DNA of 64,000 bases, from contig NZ_SRRT01000013.1 in NCBI RefSeq assembly GCF_004784475.1, positions 1 through 64,000 on the forward strand, read 5' to 3'. This DNA comes from Streptomyces bauhiniae. Its GTDB lineage: Bacteria > Actinomycetota > Actinomycetes > Streptomycetales > Streptomycetaceae. Below, one piece after another: positions 42,451 to 50,617 of the stretch. Every line of letters starts with the position of its first letter. The stretch's first letter is position 1. A program made the translations under genes and the position numbers. Under the pieces are notes generated by a model. The model searched no databases. It was not told where the DNA came from and saw only the letters and a list, made by a program, of their open reading frames with translations.

Positions 42451-43566
42451 TCATGCGGTCCGCGCGAGCCATCGGTCCAGATGGGGGCGGAACTTCGCCA
42501 CTGCGGCGGCCGCGTGCCTGGCCCGGCGCTCGCCGTCGCCGCGGCGGCGGATGTAGGTGAGCGTGGTGGCCGGGTCTCGGTGGCCGGCGAACTCCTGAAT
42601 CTCCGCCAGCGGCACGCCGTCGTCGTGCATGTGGGTCAGACGGCTGACGCGCAGGACGTGCGGGGTGAGATCGCGGCCGGGCAGGACGCCGGCGCGCTTG
42701 CCGAGCCGCGTGAGGATGCGGTCCACGTCATGACGGTCCAGGCGCTCGCCCTGGGCGTCCACCAGCAGGGGCCCCGTCGTGCGGCCTCCGACCAGCCGCG
42801 TCAGGAGCAGGTGGAGCTCCTGGAGGCCGGGCACGCCGGGGGGAAGCTGCCACTGGTGCCCCTTGTCGCCCTTGCGGGTCAGGTCGATCGCGGGGGTACG
42901 GCCGTTGTGGAGGTCCTCGACGTCGGCGGCGCACCACTCCGAGACGCGGCCGGCGAAGGTGTAGACGAGGGCGATCACTACGACGTCGAGAAGGCTTTCC
43001 GCCCACTCGAACAGGTCGGTGAGGTCCTCGACCTCGATCATGGGGGTGGCGGTGGTCTCGTCGCGCCGGTCGATGCGGGGCCGGTTGTGGCGGGTGACGG
43101 GGTTGGGGATGAAGGTCTGGGACTCCTCGGCCGCGAAGGTGGTGAGGGAGGAGAGGGCGGACAGGCGGCGGGCGATGCTGCGGTCCGCGCGCTCGCGGCG
43201 TTCCTCGCTGAGACGCCAGGTGGTGATGTCGCCCCGGGTGATGCACCCGATGTAGAAGCGCTCGTGGCCGAGCTCCCGGGCGAAGGAGTGCCAGAACCGC
43301 AGGTCGTCGGCGTAGGCCCGTTTGCTGTTGACGCTGGGGATCGTCGAGGACGCCAGCCAGTTCATGACGGTGGTGAAGGTGTCGACACGGCAGATGTCCC
43401 GGAGGATGTCCATCCGGTGGCGGCGGGGGCCCAGCTCCCGGGTGACCGGGTCGCGCGGCGCGACCTCGCCGAGGGCCTCGCGGATCTGGGCGAAGGCGTC
43501 TTCGGCGCGGGTCGGCGGCAGGGCGATGTCGCCGGCGGGACGCTGAGCGACCTCCGGTCTGGGCAT
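42451..43566 (-). CDS. Tyrosine recombinase (XerC/D-like integrase), 371 aa
   Basis: Complete catalytic set: Arg in YTFAGRVSEWC, PHVLR with RVSRLTHMHDDGVPLAEIQE, GHRD and the nucleophile in TTLTYIRRRG. N-terminal SAM-like core-binding domain (VNSKRAYADDLRFWHSFARE). ATG 43566 overlaps the stop of the gene before it, so the long upstream frame extension is rejected. Probably mediates site-specific integration or dimer resolution. It sits directly beside the biosynthetic-type cluster. Confidence 0.8.
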   Translation of the reverse strand: MPRPEVAQRPAGDIALPPTRAEDAFAQIREALGEVAPRDPVTRELGPRRHRMDILRDICRVDTFTTVMNWLASSTIPSVNSKRAYADDLRFWHSFARELGHERFYIGCITRGDITTWRLSEERRERADRSIARRLSALSSLTTFAAEESQTFIPNPVTRHNRPRIDRRDETTATPMIEVEDLTDLFEWAESLLDVVVIALVYTFAGRVSEWCAADVEDLHNGRTPAIDLTRKGDKGHQWQLPPGVPGLQELHLLLTRLVGGRTTGPLLVDAQGERLDRHDVDRILTRLGKRAGVLPGRDLTPHVLRVSRLTHMHDDGVPLAEIQEFAGHRDPATTLTYIRRRGDGERRARHAAAAVAKFRPHLDRWLARTA

Positions 43567-43886
43567 CACGGCCGGAAGTCCTCGCGGAAGTCGGGGTGCG
43601 CGGAGAAGGCGGCGGCGGCACAGCGGAGCGACCAGCCGAGAGCCTGGATCTGCCCGGCGAAGAAGCTGCGCCGGTCGTCGTCTCGGTGCGGGTGCTCGAA
43701 CTTCTCCTCGAACTCCAGCAGGCTCCGGTTCACCCCGGCCAGCAGACGCTCCTCTTCCTCCTCCGCCACCTTCGCCCGCTCGGCGATCCGGGCCTTGAGG
43801 AAGGCGACCAGAGCACGGTCGCGGTCCAGGGCGGCCTCGTCTTCGACGATCAGCTGGAACTTCAGGGCGGTTTCCCCGTCGGCCAT
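43566..43886 (-). CDS. Hypothetical coiled-coil protein, 106 aa
   Basis: ATG 43886 after GGAGGGG. A charged helix with KARIAERAKVAEEEEERLLA suggests coiled coil. Coupled to the recombinase gene, so possibly its accessory factor. Confidence 0.65.
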   Translation of the reverse strand: MADGETALKFQLIVEDEAALDRDRALVAFLKARIAERAKVAEEEEERLLAGVNRSLLEFEEKFEHPHRDDDRRSFFAGQIQALGWSLRCAAAAFSAHPDFREDFRP

Positions 43887-44046
43887 GTGCCCCTCCTTGC
43901 TCTCGATCCCCAAAACTACCTGCGAGGACGGACAGCAACGGGGTGCCCCCGCCGGGCTCAGGTCCGGGGGCTCTGCCTTGCACCGGAAGCGAGCAAGGAC
44001 GCCGACGGGGTCGCGGCCACGGCGCGCCATGGAAGCGCGTGAGGGG

Positions 44047-45405
44047 TCATGCCCCCATGGCCAGGAACTCACGAACCGCCCGGATGCTTCCGTGTGGGGC
44101 GAGCTGGCCACGGAGATCAGTGAGGGCGTCGGAGGGGCGCGCCGAATTGACGCTGCTGTTCTGACGGAAGGCGTCAGTCGCTGTGGCACAGGCGGCGTCG
44201 ATGTCGCCGAGTTCGAGGTGAGCGCGGGCGGTGCGCGAGAGGTAGAGAACGTTGTCCCGAACGTGGCCGGCGGCGCTGTACTCGGCTTGCTGGGCGGCGG
44301 TGAAGCTGTGCAGGGCGCGGCGCGGGTCGCCCAGGTCGAGGGCTGAGGAGCCCGCCAGCATCTCGATCTCGCCTTCGGTGACCGAGTAGGCCCAGGGCGG
44401 ATCGTCGTCGTGTGTGCCCCGAGAGAAGGCGTCACGGGCGGCGTTGAACTCTCTGGCGCATCCCTTCAGGTCGCCCGTCTTGGACAGGGCCCGGCCGGCA
44501 CGGGCGTGGAGGAGGGCGCGGACGCGGGGGGTGGTTACCCCACCGGCCACTCGGGACTGGGCGGTTCGTACGAGGTTCACGGCGTCCTGCGGGTTGCCCT
44601 TGGAGTACGTCTGAATCGCCATGAAGTTCAGGGTGTTCGCGCCGACTTCGGGGTCACCGGCGGAGGCCGACGCCCGCAGGGACGTGATGTAGAAGCGCTG
44701 GGCTTGTGCGTGCTGATCGGCGTCGAAGTGCAGCCAGCCGCACATGCGGGAGGCTTCGGCGAGCGCGGAGAACAGGCGGCGGCTGATGCTGCTGTCACAG
44801 GTCGTGTTGCTGGCGTACCCGCTCAGGAGCCGGTATTCCTCTACGGCCGACGGGAGCAGGTCGCTGCCGCTGAGGACGTCGTCCAGATGCCGCAGGTCGT
44901 CCAGGCGACGTTCGAGCCGGGTCATCAGGTCCGGGTCGAGGCGGCGGCCGGGGGCCGCGAGCGGTAGTGGGACGTCCGTGACCGCGTTGCTCCAGTGGGA
45001 CGCGATGCCGGACAGTGCCGCACCGCTGGAGATCAGGAATCCCCGTCGATCCATGGACCCTCCCCGAGCGGCAGCCGCTACTGCTGTAACGGTACCCGCA
45101 GGGGACCAGGGGCTGTCGAGCACCGGGCGGTCACCGGGGAAGGCCAGGAGGAGGAATCCCGGCCAGCCGAGTTCGGTGACGGCCGCCGGGGGGATGCCGT
45201 GGAGGTGGGCCATCGCGTAACGGGTGGGCTCGTCGGGAGCATGGACGCCGGTTTCCCAGCGCGACACCTTTTCCCGCCGCTTGGCCATCCGGCCGTAGCC
45301 GAGCGCGTGGTGGGAGTCATCGAGCCGGTCTAGGTACTCCTCGCCGGTCACGTCGAGTTCGGCGCGCAGCGCGGCCAGAGGGCTGCGTAACGGCGTTGCG
45401 GCCAT
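44047..45405 (-). CDS. XRE-type regulator with TPR repeats, 452 aa
   Basis: N-terminal helix-turn-helix region (LDDSHHALGYGRMAKRREKV then SRWETGVHAPDEPTRYAMAH), then a Tat-like or hydrophobic short stretch (RRGFLISSGAALSGI) and about 300 residues of TPR-type helices (ALLHARAGRALSKTGDLKGC). Streptomyces XRE/TPR regulators of this build often sit next to biosynthetic clusters. Divergent from the cluster across 45406-45588, so it is the likely pathway regulator. Confidence 0.75.
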   Translation of the reverse strand: MAATPLRSPLAALRAELDVTGEEYLDRLDDSHHALGYGRMAKRREKVSRWETGVHAPDEPTRYAMAHLHGIPPAAVTELGWPGFLLLAFPGDRPVLDSPWSPAGTVTAVAAAARGGSMDRRGFLISSGAALSGIASHWSNAVTDVPLPLAAPGRRLDPDLMTRLERRLDDLRHLDDVLSGSDLLPSAVEEYRLLSGYASNTTCDSSISRRLFSALAEASRMCGWLHFDADQHAQAQRFYITSLRASASAGDPEVGANTLNFMAIQTYSKGNPQDAVNLVRTAQSRVAGGVTTPRVRALLHARAGRALSKTGDLKGCAREFNAARDAFSRGTHDDDPPWAYSVTEGEIEMLAGSSALDLGDPRRALHSFTAAQQAEYSAAGHVRDNVLYLSRTARAHLELGDIDAACATATDAFRQNSSVNSARPSDALTDLRGQLAPHGSIRAVREFLAMGA

Positions 45406-45588
45406 CGAGATCTCCTCCGCACCGGGGCCGGGGGGTGCGCTGCTGACAGTAGCCAGTCGCTCACCCCGGCGGCACCGGTTCCAAATACGGTCCGCAACAC
45501 CTCAGCAACAGGCTTCGCCTTCCCCGCCCGGGGTCGGCGGCGGTGCCATGGACCCGCCGCACACACCGCCGTGAAGGAGGGAGCCACG

Positions 45589-46575
45589 ATGGGCGAGTTC
45601 AACGTACCGCTGGTGTCAGTGGTGGTGAGCGCTCGCGGGAACACCGCGCGCCTGCGGAACCTGCTGGATGCCCTGGCCCGCCAGAGCCTGCCCGCCGACC
45701 GGTTCGAGGCGGTGGTCGTGGACAACGACCTGCCCGGACCGGTCCGCCCCATCGCCGAGGCCGTCCGGGATGGTGACTGGCCGTTCGCGGTGCGGGTGCT
45801 GTACGAGCCGACGCCGGGCCTGAGCGCGGGCCGCAACCGCGGGATCTGCGCGGCCCGGGGCCGCTACGTCGCCATCACCGATCCGGACATCACCCCCGAA
45901 CCGGATTGGCTGGGGACCCTGGTGGCCGCGATCGAGGAGGAGGAGGTGTTCGCGGTCGGCGGCCGCACCGTCGTGGAGTACCCCGGCGGCGAGGTCACCG
46001 CGCTGACGAAGGCCCTGCGCGAGTGCCACGGCGCGGTGGACTGGCCCGATCACCGCGAGCTGGCGGTGTGGCCGTACTGGGTCACCGGCTGCAACCTGCT
46101 GTTCGACCGTCAGACCGCTCTCGACATCGGCCTGTTCCGTACCGACCTGGGGCGCCGCGGCCGGTGGCTCGGAGACTGCGAGGACCTGGAGTTCGTGGAC
46201 CGCGCCCGCCAGGCCGGTCACCAGACCCTCATCGAGCCGGCCGCCGTCGTCTCCCACCCCGTCTACCGGCCGGAGACAACCCTGCGGTACTTCGTCCGCC
46301 AGGGCGCCGGCCACGGGATCTGCGTCGCCCGGATGCACCTGAGCGTGCGCGTCGAGCCCGCCGCCATCCAGGCCGGGCGGGACGCGGTGCACCAGGCCGT
46401 GATCGGACTGGCCGCCGGATGGACCTTCCTGGACCGCTCCCGCGCCGTGGAGTCGGCCCGCGACCTGGCCCGCATCGGGGCCTACCACCTGGAGCGCGGA
46501 CGCCTGCGGCTGCTCGGCCGCCGCCCGATCGCGCTCGCCCACCTGCCTGCCCAGAAGACCAAGGAGACCTGCTGA
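45589..46575 (+). CDS. Family 2 glycosyltransferase, 328 aa
   Basis: ATG 45589 after GGAGG. GT-A fold: VSVVVSARGNTARLRNLLDA (residues 9-28), VVVDND (42-47), then GLSAGRNRGICAARGRYVAI and the metal-binding TDPD (97-100). Later WVTGCNLLFDRQ and GDCEDLEFVDRARQAGH match the acceptor region of GT2 enzymes. Transfers a sugar from a nucleotide sugar; donor and acceptor unknown. First gene of the cluster; TGATG overlap with the next. Confidence 0.8.
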   Translation: MGEFNVPLVSVVVSARGNTARLRNLLDALARQSLPADRFEAVVVDNDLPGPVRPIAEAVRDGDWPFAVRVLYEPTPGLSAGRNRGICAARGRYVAITDPDITPEPDWLGTLVAAIEEEEVFAVGGRTVVEYPGGEVTALTKALRECHGAVDWPDHRELAVWPYWVTGCNLLFDRQTALDIGLFRTDLGRRGRWLGDCEDLEFVDRARQAGHQTLIEPAAVVSHPVYRPETTLRYFVRQGAGHGICVARMHLSVRVEPAAIQAGRDAVHQAVIGLAAGWTFLDRSRAVESARDLARIGAYHLERGRLRLLGRRPIALAHLPAQKTKETC

Positions 46576-47819
46576 TGGACGTCATCACGGCCGCAGGGCT
46601 GTACCCCGCCGGCGCCGAGAACGCCGTCGAGGTGATCGAGCGGAAGGGCTCCGGCCACCCCGACACCCTCGCCGACGGCATGGCAGAGGCGATCTCCCGT
46701 GCGTACAGCGCGTACTGCCTGGAGCACTTCGGCGCCATCCTCCACCACAACACCGACAAGCTCGCGCTGCTGGGCGGCGCCGCCGACGTCGCGTTCGGAC
46801 ATGGCGAGATGACCGCCCCGATCCAGGTCCTGGTCAACGGACGGATCACCACGGCGCTGGGCGAGCAGAGCATCCCCGTCGAGGACATCGTCACCACGGC
46901 GGCGCGGCAGTTCCTGGGCGCCGCCCTGCCGCTGCTGGACACCGGGCGGTGGGTGCAGGTGAGGCCCCGGCTCACCCAGGCGTCCAGCCCCGGGGCCGTC
47001 ACCACCGGGGCGAACGCCGACCGGGAGGCGTCCCGCCAGCGCTGGTTCGCCCCGCGGAGCCTGGACGACCTCGCCGAGCGACACCGCCTGTTCTCCAACG
47101 ACACCTCCGCCGGTGTCGGCTATGCCCCCCTCGGGATCGGGGAACAGCTCGCCAGCGGCATCGAGACGCACCTGAGCAGCGAGAGCTTCCGTGCCGAGCA
47201 CCCGTACTTCGGCACGGACATCAAGCTGATGGTCGTGCGCACCGGCACCCGCGTGCGCCTGACGGCGTGCGTGCCGCAGATCGCCCGGCACACCCCCGAC
47301 CTGGACACCTACATCGCCCGCCGGGCGCTGGCCCGGGAGCTGATCATCGAGACGGCCGCGCGGATCGCTCCGACCGTGGACATCGAGGTCTTCGTCAACA
47401 CCCGCGACCAGGACCAGCGGCCCGAGCTCTACCTGACCGCCACCGGCTCATCCATCGAGTCCGGCGACGAGGGAGTGGTCGGCCGGGGCAACCGCTCCAA
47501 CGGGCTGATCTCGATGCTTCGCCCCTGGTCGGCCGAAGGCGTCTCCGGCAAGAACCCGGTCTACCACGTCGGCAAGCTCTACAACCTGGCCGCCACGGAG
47601 GCCGCCCGCCGGCTGCACGAGGAAACCGGGCTGGAGTGCGCGGTCGCACTCGTCTCGCAGTCCGGCCGGGACCTGGCCGACCCGTGGCAGGCCGTCGTCC
47701 AGACCTCCGGCCCGAACCCGATCCTGGCCGCCGACGCCCGCCGGGTCCTCACCGCCGTGATGGAAGACCTGGAAGGGCTGCGGGAGCGGCTGCTGGCCGG
47801 GAAGCTGGCCACCGCATGA
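46575..47819 (+). CDS. Archaeal-type S-adenosylmethionine synthetase, 414 aa
   Basis: ERKGSGHPDTLADGMAEAIS (residues 22-41), ILHHNTDKLALLGG (55-68) and GDEGVVGRGNRSNGLISML match the archaeal type of methionine adenosyltransferase, not the bacterial MetK. It makes S-adenosylmethionine from methionine and ATP. Length fits the archaeal family (about 400 residues). The gene overlaps both neighbours, so the cluster probably needs extra SAM or a variant of it. Confidence 0.85.
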   Translation: MDVITAAGLYPAGAENAVEVIERKGSGHPDTLADGMAEAISRAYSAYCLEHFGAILHHNTDKLALLGGAADVAFGHGEMTAPIQVLVNGRITTALGEQSIPVEDIVTTAARQFLGAALPLLDTGRWVQVRPRLTQASSPGAVTTGANADREASRQRWFAPRSLDDLAERHRLFSNDTSAGVGYAPLGIGEQLASGIETHLSSESFRAEHPYFGTDIKLMVVRTGTRVRLTACVPQIARHTPDLDTYIARRALARELIIETAARIAPTVDIEVFVNTRDQDQRPELYLTATGSSIESGDEGVVGRGNRSNGLISMLRPWSAEGVSGKNPVYHVGKLYNLAATEAARRLHEETGLECAVALVSQSGRDLADPWQAVVQTSGPNPILAADARRVLTAVMEDLEGLRERLLAGKLATA

Positions 47820-48718
47820 TCGCCCACCGCGAGACGGCCGCCCCGTTCCTGCCGTGCCTGAACCCCGCCACCCTCTCCGGTGTCGACCTGCCCGACTTCC
47901 TCGCCCTGGCGTCGGCCGCCGGGTTCGAGGCGGTCGAGCTGTCCATCCAGCAGGCCCAGGCCGTGGGCGCCGCCAGGGTCCGCGACCTGCTGGCCGAGCA
48001 CGGCCTGACGGTGGCCGCCGCCAGCGGCATCCTGCCCGCCGGGCCCGTACTGCCCGCCCCGCTGCTGGTCGACACCGCGGCGTATGACGAACACCTGCTG
48101 ACCCTGCGCGAGCGGCTGAAGACGTTCACCGAACTGGACTGCCCCGTCGCCACGACCGTCCTCAACCCCTTCTCGCCGCTCGACCAGGGCGAGGCCCTGA
48201 CCCTCGCGTGTCAGCGGATCACCCGCCTCGCGGACACCGCCGCCGAGTACGGCGTGCGCCTCGCGGTCGAGGCGGTCAGCGTCGTGGACGGGCTGCCTCC
48301 CGAACTCGCCGGCCCCCACCCAGTGGCCGCGACCCTGCCCGCCGTCGCCGAGCTGCTGCACGAAAGCGGCGCGGAGAACGCCGCGGTGCTGGTCGACTCC
48401 TTCCACTGGGCGGTCTCGGGAGCCGACCCCCGGCACATCACGGATCTCGGTACAGGAGGAGTCGGCCACGTACAAGTCGCGGACGTCCCCCACGCCGGCA
48501 CCCCGCACGGCTGGACGGACGGGCTGCGGCTGTTCCCCGGCGACGGCGCCCTCAACTGGTCCGCCTTCGCCGATGCGCTGACCCAGGTCGACTACACCGG
48601 GACCGTCTCGGTGGAGCTGTTCAACCCCGTTCTGCGGGCCCTGCCCGAGGACGAGATCGCCGCCCGTTCCTACCGCGCGGCCACCGGCTGCTGGACCCCC
48701 GAGGAGGCATCCCGATGA
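47816..48718 (+). CDS. Sugar phosphate isomerase/epimerase-type TIM barrel, 300 aa
   Basis: Xylose-isomerase-like/AP endonuclease 2 fold: LALASAAGFEAVELSIQQAQ, RITRLADTAAEYGVRLAVEA, VLVDSFHWAVSGADPRHI, VGHVQVADVPHAG and GDGALNWSAFADAL followed by GTVSVELFNP. The Glu, Asp/His and Glu are placed as metal ligands in this family. Substrate unknown, probably a sugar or inosose. ATGA overlap on both sides. Confidence 0.75.
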   Translation: MIAHRETAAPFLPCLNPATLSGVDLPDFLALASAAGFEAVELSIQQAQAVGAARVRDLLAEHGLTVAAASGILPAGPVLPAPLLVDTAAYDEHLLTLRERLKTFTELDCPVATTVLNPFSPLDQGEALTLACQRITRLADTAAEYGVRLAVEAVSVVDGLPPELAGPHPVAATLPAVAELLHESGAENAAVLVDSFHWAVSGADPRHITDLGTGGVGHVQVADVPHAGTPHGWTDGLRLFPGDGALNWSAFADALTQVDYTGTVSVELFNPVLRALPEDEIAARSYRAATGCWTPEEASR

Positions 48719-49749
48719 GCCCGCAGACCCGGCCGTGGAGACTGGCCGTCGCCGGATGCGGCGCCGCCGCCTTCGGTCTCCACCTCCCTCTGCTCACCTC
48801 CCGCCCCGCCTTCGAGGTGACGGCACTGGCCGACCGCGACCCGGCGCGGGCCCGCGCCGCCGCCGCTCACTTCGCCGTGCCCCGCGTCGCGGGGACCACG
48901 AAGGACCTGCTCGACGGTGCGGACATGCTGGTGATCCTCACCGGCGTCCACGAGGACCTGATCGAAGCGGCGCTGGACGCGAACGTGCACGTCTTCACCG
49001 AGAAGCCGGTCGGACTGGACGTCACCGGCACCCGCAAACTGGCCGCCCGCGCGCAGGAGGCGGGGCTGCTGCTGGAGGTCGGGGCGATGCGCGCCCACGA
49101 CCCGGCCCTGCACGCCGCCCTCGCGGCGGTCCCCGACCCGTCGGGCGGCTGGCTCATCAAGGCCGACGGCGTGGACGAGACCGCCCGGCGGCGCCTGCTG
49201 CCGCCCGGCTTCGACCCGTACACCTTCACGGACGACCCGCCCCAGGCGGCACCCGAGCAGCTCGGCGGCCCGGACCAGGTCGCCGCCCTCCAGATCCTGC
49301 TGTGGCAGGGCTACCACCTGCTGACCGCTCTGGTCCTGGCGGTCCCCGGCGTGACGCCGGCCGCGTGCACCCTGGACGCCGAGAGCCAGTCCCTCCACGC
49401 CGTACTCCACGGTCCGGCCGCGGAGACCTTCACCCTGGTCATCAGCGCGACCCCGCCGGGCCGCTTCCTGGAACAGATCCACTTCAGCGGCCCGTCCGAC
49501 GCGGCCACGGTCGACTTCGCCCGCCCCTACGAGGCGCCCGCCGCAACATCCGTCACCACCGCCACCAGCAAGCGCGACGGCTTCGCCGACCCCTTCGCCG
49601 CCATGTGGCAGGCCGTCAGCGACCGGCTGGCCGGGCAGTACCCGGCCGACCTGCCCACCAGCGCCGCCCTCGCCCTGCGGGTGGAAGACCTGGCGCTCGC
49701 CCTGGCCGCCACCTGCCGCCCCGGCCCGCACCACCCCCGGAAGGACTGA
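48715..49749 (+). CDS. Gfo/Idh/MocA-family oxidoreductase, 344 aa
   Basis: N-terminal Rossmann fold with LAVAGCGAAAFGLHLPLL, ADRDPARARA and HVFTEKPVGLD (EKP motif around residue 96-98). The C-terminal domain is shorter and less typical. NAD(P)-dependent oxidation or reduction of a sugar or inositol is expected. Pairing with the TIM-barrel isomerase is typical of sugar or inositol modification routes. Confidence 0.75.
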   Translation: MSPQTRPWRLAVAGCGAAAFGLHLPLLTSRPAFEVTALADRDPARARAAAAHFAVPRVAGTTKDLLDGADMLVILTGVHEDLIEAALDANVHVFTEKPVGLDVTGTRKLAARAQEAGLLLEVGAMRAHDPALHAALAAVPDPSGGWLIKADGVDETARRRLLPPGFDPYTFTDDPPQAAPEQLGGPDQVAALQILLWQGYHLLTALVLAVPGVTPAACTLDAESQSLHAVLHGPAAETFTLVISATPPGRFLEQIHFSGPSDAATVDFARPYEAPAATSVTTATSKRDGFADPFAAMWQAVSDRLAGQYPADLPTSAALALRVEDLALALAATCRPGPHHPRKD

Positions 49750-49750
49750 C

Positions 49751-50617
49751 ATGCCCACCGACGCCCCTGTCCTCGTACTCGACGGGCCTCCCGGAGCCGG
49801 CAAGACCTCCTTGCTCGCGCGCATGGTGCCCGTCCTGGGCGACGAGTGCCTGTGGTTCACCGAGCCCAACGCACGGCTGAGCACCGGCCTCCGGGCCCCC
49901 GTGCACCCCTCCGCCGCCGGACACAGCCTGTGGTTCCTGCGGCACGAACTGGACAAGGCCCGCGCCGCCGCCCAGCTCGCCGCCGACCCCGCCACCCGGC
50001 TGCTGATCTCCGACCGCAACCACCTCGGCGCCCTGGCCTACTGCTGGGCGACCCGCGCGGCCGACAGCCTCCCCTACCGCACCGCACGCGACTACTACGC
50101 CCGCCACATCGCCCCCGCCCTGCCCCCGCAGATCCTGACCGCGATCCTCCTGGTCAGCCCCGGCGAGAGCCTGAACCGCCGGGGGAACGTGGCCGAGCGG
50201 CCCCGCTGGAAGCAGTGGTTCGACGAAGGACTGCTGGAGCGGCTGCACACCTTCTACACCGACATCGCCCCGACCCTGTGCCCCACCCCACCGCTGATCA
50301 TCAAGACCGACGGGGCCACGCCGGGCACCGTCCTCGCCCAGGTCAGCGGCTTCCTCGCAGACGCCGGCCTCACCGACACCGCCGCGAAGCTCACCACCGC
50401 CATCACCCCGGACGTACGGCCGGAACTGGACGCCCGATTCCGGGGCGTCTACGACGCACTGGGTGGACTGGAGTCCTTCGGGCACCCCTTCACCGAACCG
50501 CTCGACCACCGCGGCGGCACCGTCCAGCTCTGCCAGCTCGGCGCCCTGTACCGCGACCCGGCGGGCCGCACCGGGCTCTGGGACCTGCTGGCCGAACCCG
50601 TCCGGGGGGCCGCCTGA
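49751..50617 (+). CDS. dTMP-kinase-like P-loop kinase, 288 aa
   Basis: Walker A GPPGAGKT at residues 12-19. LLISDRNHLGALAYC resembles the DR motif of thymidylate kinases. RRGNVAERPRWKQWFDEGLL lies in the lid region. Longer than usual dTMP kinases (about 210 residues), with an extra C-terminal 80 residues. It may phosphorylate a nucleotide-like pathway intermediate or a sugar. TGATG overlap with the next gene. Confidence 0.65.
   Translation: MPTDAPVLVLDGPPGAGKTSLLARMVPVLGDECLWFTEPNARLSTGLRAPVHPSAAGHSLWFLRHELDKARAAAQLAADPATRLLISDRNHLGALAYCWATRAADSLPYRTARDYYARHIAPALPPQILTAILLVSPGESLNRRGNVAERPRWKQWFDEGLLERLHTFYTDIAPTLCPTPPLIIKTDGATPGTVLAQVSGFLADAGLTDTAAKLTTAITPDVRPELDARFRGVYDALGGLESFGHPFTEPLDHRGGTVQLCQLGALYRDPAGRTGLWDLLAEPVRGAA

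Noticed and set aside
42451..43983. N-terminal extension of the tyrosine recombinase
   Set aside because: ATG 43566 with a 4-bp overlap to the upstream gene and the usual domain length favour the shorter protein.
45546..45588. Alternative start of the glycosyltransferase at GTG 45571
   Set aside because: GGAGG is correctly spaced only for ATG 45589.
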